This document shows, in pieces, positions 59,537 through 64,000 of a stretch of DNA of 64,000 nt. The stretch is from assembly GCF_964019545.1 (NCBI RefSeq), contig NZ_OZ026451.1, positions 1 to 64,000 of the forward strand, given 5' to 3'. Position numbers and translations under genes: made by a program. Positions within the stretch are counted from its first letter, which is position 1. Each line of letters starts with the position of its first letter. Source of the stretch: Rickettsiella endosymbiont of Xylota segnis. GTDB lineage: Bacteria > Pseudomonadota > Gammaproteobacteria > Diplorickettsiales > Diplorickettsiaceae. Below the pieces are notes generated by a model. The model was given only the letters and a program-made list of their open reading frames with translations. It was not told the origin of the DNA and did no database searches.

Positions 59537-60904
59537 TCAGATTGATTGTGCCAGCTCAGTCGCATAGCCTAAATAACTCATAGGCGATAATTCGAGTAAT
59601 TTTTGTTTAATATTGTCGGGTACTTTTAAGTCGTTAATAAATTGATGAAGTGTTTCTTGATTAAGTTTTTTACCTTGCGTTAAGATTTTTAATTTTTCGT
59701 AGGGCATTTCAGTAGCATATCGTCTTAAAATAGTTTGTATGGCTTCTGCCAAGATTTCCCAATGTTGATTAAGATCTTCAAGCAATTTAGTATCATCGAT
59801 GGAAATTTTTTCTAAACCACACTGTAAACTATTGTAAGCAATTAAATTATATGCAAACGCTGTTCCAAGATTACGTAATAATGTTGAGTCTCTTAAATCA
59901 CGCTGCCAACGGGAGATAGGTAAGGTTCTTGAAAAATGTTGATATAAGTTATTTGCTAAACTGAAATTTCCCTCAGCATTTTCAAAATCGATGGGATTAA
60001 TTTTATGCGGCATGGTAGATGAGCCAACTTCACCTATCTTGACTTTTTGTTTGAAATAACCCAAAGAAATATAACCCCAAAAATCGGCTGTCAAATTAAT
60101 TAATATATTATTAATCCGTTTTAAACTATCACAATATTCTGCAATATAGTCATGAGGTTCAATCTGTGTAGTATAAGCATTCCAATCTAAATGTAGACTG
60201 TTTACAAAATTTTTACTAAGTTCAGGCCAATTAATGTCAGGATAAGCAATTCTATGAGCATTGTAATTACCAATAGCGCCATTAAATTTACCGTAAATTT
60301 TTACTGCAGCGAATATTTTTTCCTGAGCTAATAAGCGTTGAGTAAAATTCGCAAATTCTTTACCCATTGTCGTAGGTACAGCGGGTTGGCCGTGCGTACG
60401 ACCCAGCATAGGATGTGTGGAGTATTGATGCGAATATTTTTTTAAATAAATTATTAATTGCTGAATTGCAGGGAGTAAATGTTGAGCCCGTATGTCCTTG
60501 AGCATTAAAGCATAAGCTAAATTATTAATATCATCAGACGTACAGCCAAAATGTATAAATTCACGGATTGATTCGAACTCTGGATTTTTAGCTAGTTTTT
60601 CTTTTAAAAAATACTCAACGGCTTTAATATCGTGTCGTGTTTTTTTTTCTAAAGTTTTAATTCTTTCAGCATCTTCCAAATTAAAATTTTCAACAATATG
60701 ATTTAATTGTTGCTGAGTTGTTTGAGAAAATGCGGGAATTTCCTTGATGCCAGAATGGTTAGCCAGGGCTTGTAGCCAGCGTATCTCAATTAACACTCTA
60801 AAATAAAATAAAGCATATTCGCTACATAAGGGACGCAAACTATCGGTTTTATCTGAATAACGACCATCAACAGGAGAAATTGCGGTTAAAGGATTGAGTT
60901 GCAC
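59537..60904 (-). CDS. purB: Adenylosuccinate lyase
   Basis: PurB catalyses two fumarate-releasing steps of purine synthesis. The 455-residue protein starts from GTG: MQLNPLTAISPVDGRYSDK aligns to E. coli. The catalytic His regions RTHGQPAVPTTMG and KTRHDIKAVEYFLKE are present, and the superfamily signature GEVGSSTMPHKINPIDFENAEGN with the catalytic serine is intact near residue 295. Length matches E. coli (456). It follows hpf by 20 bp on the same strand. Confidence 0.96.
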   Translation of the reverse strand: MQLNPLTAISPVDGRYSDKTDSLRPLCSEYALFYFRVLIEIRWLQALANHSGIKEIPAFSQTTQQQLNHIVENFNLEDAERIKTLEKKTRHDIKAVEYFLKEKLAKNPEFESIREFIHFGCTSDDINNLAYALMLKDIRAQHLLPAIQQLIIYLKKYSHQYSTHPMLGRTHGQPAVPTTMGKEFANFTQRLLAQEKIFAAVKIYGKFNGAIGNYNAHRIAYPDINWPELSKNFVNSLHLDWNAYTTQIEPHDYIAEYCDSLKRINNILINLTADFWGYISLGYFKQKVKIGEVGSSTMPHKINPIDFENAEGNFSLANNLYQHFSRTLPISRWQRDLRDSTLLRNLGTAFAYNLIAYNSLQCGLEKISIDDTKLLEDLNQHWEILAEAIQTILRRYATEMPYEKLKILTQGKKLNQETLHQFINDLKVPDNIKQKLLELSPMSYLGYATELAQSI

Positions 60905-60924
60905 AGGGGCCTCGATAAGTTTAT

Positions 60925-61260
60925 TTAAAGCTCTTCGGATTCCTCTGGACCATATTTTTCTGATCTATCATGTCTTTTTTCTTTAATTTTTTGTTTATGT
61001 TTATTAATTTGCTGCTCTATTCTGTCAATTAAATTGTCAATTGCAGAATATAGATTTGCATTTTCAGCACTAGCATAAAATTCAGTGCCATGCGTATGAA
61101 CTAGCGCTTTAGCGACTTGATCTAAATTTTCAAGACTTAATGTGATATGTATGGCAGTAGATTTTTGAGTTATACGTTCCAGTCGTTTAAACTTATCTAG
61201 TATATATTGTTTTAAAGCGTCCGTAACTTTAATACCATCATCTGTAATAGTAATTTGCAT
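60925..61260 (-). CDS. hpf: Ribosome hibernation promoting factor HPF (short form)
   Basis: HPF binds idle ribosomes and promotes 100S dimers in stationary phase. The 111-residue protein has the N-terminal MQITITDDGIKVTDALKQYILDKFKRLERI, the central THGTEFYASAENANLYSAIDNLIDRIEQQINKHKQK, and a charged tail. It is of the short type (95 in E. coli) and lacks the dimerisation domain of long HPF. In E. coli hpf lies downstream of lptB-rpoN; rpoN is absent here. It is separated from lptB by a 215-bp gap. Confidence 0.92.
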   Translation of the reverse strand: MQITITDDGIKVTDALKQYILDKFKRLERITQKSTAIHITLSLENLDQVAKALVHTHGTEFYASAENANLYSAIDNLIDRIEQQINKHKQKIKEKRHDRSEKYGPEESEEL

Positions 61261-61475
61261 TAGACCCTCTATCTTTATAATGTATTGTCTTTGATATTCT
61301 AAAATAATTTAGTGATTATACCTTAGGTTGAACAGTAAAGTAGAGCGCAATCTATTTCCTAGAGTATTTTTTAACCCTAAGGGAATTTTTAAAGAAAGGT
61401 GGAAATTTAATTTTTTCATAGGACAATTCGAGTAAAATTTAAACAATTTTTATTCTATTTTACACAGATCTATGA

Positions 61476-62201
61476 CTATAGATCAAATTCATGACCCAAA
61501 TAGACTTCCCTAACACGTTGATTATTTAATACTTCTTTTGGAGTCCCCACATAGATAGTTTCTCCTTCACTCACTATATAAGCACGTTTACAAATCGTAA
61601 GAGTTTCTCGAACATTATGATCGGTAATCAAAACTCCGATGCCACGCCGGCTAAGATGAATAATCATGCGTTTAATATCAACAACAGAAATGGGATCGAT
61701 TCCAGCAAAAGGTTCATCTAATAACATGAATTTTGGCTCCATGGCCAAAGCGCGGGCAATTTCAACACGACGCCGTTCCCCCCCCGATAAGCTAATTCCT
61801 AATGTATCGCGGATATGAGTTATATGGAACTCATGAAGAAGATTTTCGAGATGTTGTTTACGTTGTTCTTTTGAAAGATCTTTACGTAATTGGAGTATAG
61901 CGAGAATATTGTCAGCGACAGATAATTTACGAAATATTGAAGGTTCCTGAGGTAAGTAACCGATGCCTGCCTTAGCACGAGCATGCATCGGCAAACGAGT
62001 AATATTATGATTATCTAATAAAATTTTACCTTGCGCACTTTCAATTAAACCCACAATCAAATAAAAGCTTGTGGTTTTTCCAGCGCCATTAGGGCCTAAC
62101 AAACCTACTACTTCTCCGGTTTCTAGTTCTAAAGAAACATTTTTGACAACAACGCGAGAATGGTAGCGTTTAGCCAAATTGATAGCTTGTAATTTACTCA
62201 T
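61476..62201 (-). CDS. lptB: LPS export ABC transporter ATP-binding protein LptB
   Basis: LptB hydrolyses ATP to pull LPS from the inner membrane with LptF and LptG. The 241-residue protein has Walker [13 protein letters not shown] at residues ~36-44, the signature [17 protein letters not shown], Walker [18 protein letters not shown] and the H-loop TDHNVRETL. Its ATG overlaps the lptA stop by four bases (ATGA). A 7-bp-arm hairpin (61467-61484) overlaps its stop codon but has no T-run. The usual downstream neighbour rpoN is missing. Confidence 0.97.
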   Translation of the reverse strand: MSKLQAINLAKRYHSRVVVKNVSLELETGEVVGLLGPNGAGKTTSFYLIVGLIESAQGKILLDNHNITRLPMHARAKAGIGYLPQEPSIFRKLSVADNILAILQLRKDLSKEQRKQHLENLLHEFHITHIRDTLGISLSGGERRRVEIARALAMEPKFMLLDEPFAGIDPISVVDIKRMIIHLSRRGIGVLITDHNVRETLTICKRAYIVSEGETIYVGTPKEVLNNQRVREVYLGHEFDL

Positions 62202-62755
62202 GAGCGAACAGGTTGCAATGGTGCTATTAGTATTTGAGTATGCCCTTCTTTTGAGATAGGGGAACCAACGGTTTTCTTTTTAAAATCATAGTTAATTTGG
62301 GGCCCTTTGACATGATTTTGTCCTTGCACAATCTCAGCATTACCCACAGCTTCTAACCAATCTTTCTGTGGATAATAATAGATCGTATTTCCAGTAGCAA
62401 TTAACTTGGGTCGATTAGGAAATATAAGTGCCCGATAGCGAGCTGGATTTCCAATAGCGATTACTTTGGTGACTTGACCATTCTGGTCAGAATAACTGGT
62501 GGCATATTCTGCTGTGAGAACTCCGTTCCCTTGAGTCAGCTTAATATGTCCCTGATAGATGCCTAATTTTGTTTCATTATTATATGACAAGGTATCAGAT
62601 TCAAAATAGATAGTTTGTGCTAGATCTTCTGGATTAGCATGTACAGGGATAGAAAGAGTACTAATTATTGATGTGGCTAGGAATAATAAATAGCTTTTAT
62701 TTATTTTAGATGGCTTTTTTTTCAAATGTTCTTGAACCAACATCTTAAACCTCAT
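62198..62755 (-). CDS. lptA: LPS transport periplasmic protein LptA
   Basis: LptA bridges the periplasm, passing LPS from LptC to LptD. The 185-residue protein has a hydrophobic signal ([19 protein letters not shown]) after a basic start, and an OstA-type beta-jellyroll: [85 protein letters not shown]. Its start overlaps the lptC stop (ATGA at 62752-62755), and its stop overlaps the lptB start, so the three genes are translationally coupled. Confidence 0.95.
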   Translation of the reverse strand: MRFKMLVQEHLKKKPSKINKSYLLFLATSIISTLSIPVHANPEDLAQTIYFESDTLSYNNETKLGIYQGHIKLTQGNGVLTAEYATSYSDQNGQVTKVIAIGNPARYRALIFPNRPKLIATGNTIYYYPQKDWLEAVGNAEIVQGQNHVKGPQINYDFKKKTVGSPISKEGHTQILIAPLQPVRS

Positions 62756-63324
62756 TTACTTTTTGCAGGTTTGAGTTGCCCCTTTACTTGAGATAACAGT
62801 CGAATCGTTTTCGTATTAAAATTAGCGTGTAATCCTACAGCGTGTATCTCTTGATTTATCTGCGTTATTACGACTGGGGCGGACGTGTCAGCCGTTTTTT
62901 CTTTTAGATGAATATCTAAAGTGGATGTCGTTAGGGTAGAGACAGTTTTATTGGCTGGTCCTTGTTTTTGTTCAAGTTTGACATTATCCCAAAGCTGTAG
63001 AAGATCTTTACCTTCTTTCAGTTTGCCATAACGAGATGAAAGTTGCCATGACTCTTTATTTTTTAAAAATAAAGTGAAAATAGGTGTGGTGAGAGAAATA
63101 ATTCCGTATAAGGGATAATGGATTGATAAAGGTGTTTTTAATTGATCATAAAGGTTCCCTGATTTATCAATATGGTAGACTATGACTTTTGTTGCATAGG
63201 CGTCAGGTTGGTTTCCAGTAATAGCCGAGTTAACAGGTCTAGTTAGCTGTAACCATGTATACCATGTGCCTAATAAAATTAAAAAAATAAGAATAAGATT
63301 AATGAATAGCGTTTTAGAAAACAT
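62752..63324 (-). CDS. lptC: LPS export system protein LptC
   Basis: LptC is the single-pass inner-membrane protein that receives LPS from LptBFG. The 190-residue protein has one N-terminal membrane helix (LFINLILIFLILLGTWYTW) and a jellyroll domain with AYATKVIVYHIDKSGNLYDQLKTPLSIHYP and ILSLTT-like strands typical of the family. The ATG at 63324 starts directly before the helix. It precedes lptA. The kdsC gene that commonly lies between kdsD and lptC is absent; a 171-bp gap stands there instead, with no recognisable gene. Confidence 0.92.
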   Translation of the reverse strand: MFSKTLFINLILIFLILLGTWYTWLQLTRPVNSAITGNQPDAYATKVIVYHIDKSGNLYDQLKTPLSIHYPLYGIISLTTPIFTLFLKNKESWQLSSRYGKLKEGKDLLQLWDNVKLEQKQGPANKTVSTLTTSTLDIHLKEKTADTSAPVVITQINQEIHAVGLHANFNTKTIRLLSQVKGQLKPAKSK

Positions 63325-63495
63325 ACTATTATATGCGCTAGTTTAAATGGTTTAATTTAAGTGTTTTTAATCATTATGAGCATCTGATCACGGCAACCCA
63401 GCGAAAAGCTTAATTTTCCTGATGCCACCCCTCACTAACGTTTCGGTTTGGTCATGACGGCTCATTAATTTTTTTGTTCTGTGCTAAGAAATATT

Positions 63496-64000
63496 TTAAG
63501 TAATTCTCTGGCTCAGAATATCATGAATATGCACAACGCCGAGAGGTTTTTTATCTTCATTTACAATAATTAAAGTAGTTATCTTGCTAGCTTCCATTAT
63601 TCGCAAAGCTTCAGCAGCTAACTTATCTTTACTTATTGTTTTACAATTAGAGGTCATTACTTGATCGACCAGAGTGCTCTGAAGATTTAATCCTTGATCT
63701 ATTGCTCGCCTAAGATCGCCATCAGTAAAAATACCTAAGAGACGTTGATTTTTGTCAGTAACTATGGCCATTCCCAGTCTTTTCTGTGAAACTTCAAATA
63801 GAGTCTGAACTAAAGGAGTTCCAGATTTTACGTTTGGGATAGCTGTTCCGGTGTGCATTATATCAGCTACTTTTAATAATAAACGCCGACCCAGTTGCCC
63901 TTTTGGATGAACCTTAGCAAAATCATCACTACTAAAACCACGTATTTCAAGCAGTGATATTGCGATGGCATCACCCAAAACTAACGCTGCTGTACTGCTA
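63496..64000 (-). CDS. kdsD: Arabinose 5-phosphate isomerase KdsD, 3' part (truncated by window end)
   Basis: KdsD converts ribulose 5-phosphate to arabinose 5-phosphate, the precursor of Kdo for LPS. The visible 167 codons start inside the SIS domain (SSTAALVLGDAIAISLLEIRGF, then the family motif VHPKGQLGRRLLLKVADIM) and contain two CBS domains (residues near IFTDGDLRRAIDQG and VVHIHDILSQRIT). The frame stays open to 64000, so the N-terminal SIS half is outside the window. It is co-directional with lptC-lptA-lptB, the conserved LPS cluster order except for missing kdsC. Confidence 0.93.
   Translation of the reverse strand, partial: SSTAALVLGDAIAISLLEIRGFSSDDFAKVHPKGQLGRRLLLKVADIMHTGTAIPNVKSGTPLVQTLFEVSQKRLGMAIVTDKNQRLLGIFTDGDLRRAIDQGLNLQSTLVDQVMTSNCKTISKDKLAAEALRIMEASKITTLIIVNEDKKPLGVVHIHDILSQRIT

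Noticed and set aside
61467..61484. Hairpin with 7-bp arms overlapping the lptB stop as a terminator
   Set aside because: No T-run follows on the minus strand and the stem overlaps coding sequence.

Overview
The window is AT-rich, gene-dense chromosomal DNA. It opens in the start codon of dnaA and runs through dnaA-dnaN-recF. The proteins are gammaproteobacterial: RppH-PtsP, UbiE-UbiJ-UbiB, the LPS export operon lptC-lptA-lptB, AcnB, PrlC, HldE/HldD and a complete F-type ATP synthase operon followed by glmU. The A+T bias, several decaying genes, an ankyrin protein, a host-attachment-family protein and no recognisable LexA box at recA suggest a host-associated member of the Legionellales, perhaps Coxiellaceae or Rickettsiella-like. 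That placement is inferred from gene content by eye; no database was searched.

Layout. 1-3.9 kb: replication genes and a SugE-type small exporter, with two parS-like ParB sites. 3.9-12.7 kb: a duplicated small lipoprotein (one copy frameshifted), TrhO, tRNA-Thr(TGT), BirA, a Kdo-hydroxylase-like dioxygenase, ComM, UbiK, a phosphotransferase/P-loop kinase fusion and Cfa. 13-24.2 kb: RppH-PtsP-DprE1-like oxidase; PrlC and RecA-RecX on the minus strand; heptose synthesis genes hldE-hldD; a secreted helix-hairpin-helix protein. 24.2-34.8 kb: cytochrome c, class I aldolase, then atpIBEFHAGDC-glmU ending at a hairpin terminator. 35-43 kb: host-attachment protein, amidase, SodC, a LysR regulator, a DprE2-like reductase, a broken fluoride-channel/DUF190 pair and AcnB. 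43-54 kb: PLP protein, single-chain GlyRS, TypA, ubiquinone genes, a TatA-like/receiver/ankyrin group, IspH and AqpZ. 54-64 kb: a pilin, SppA, ClpB, a broken YiiX-like amidase, PurB, HPF, LptB-LptA-LptC and the 3' part of kdsD.

How the genes work together: LPS inner core and export (KdsD, HldE, HldD, the KdoO-like enzyme, LptABC), ubiquinone synthesis (UbiE, UbiJ, UbiB, UbiK), energy (ATP synthase, cytochrome c, AcnB, aldolase) and DNA maintenance (DnaA, DnaN, RecF, RecA, RecX, ComM).

The most notable non-gene structures are the two parS-like sites, a roughly 125-bp imperfectly palindromic dispersed repeat (one copy inside the atp operon between atpE and atpF), a 14-bp-arm hairpin between recA and hldE, and three single-base losses in T homopolymers that break two genes. 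No rRNA genes, insertion sequences, phage genes or CRISPR arrays were seen, and no clear multi-gene novel defence or secretion system was found.
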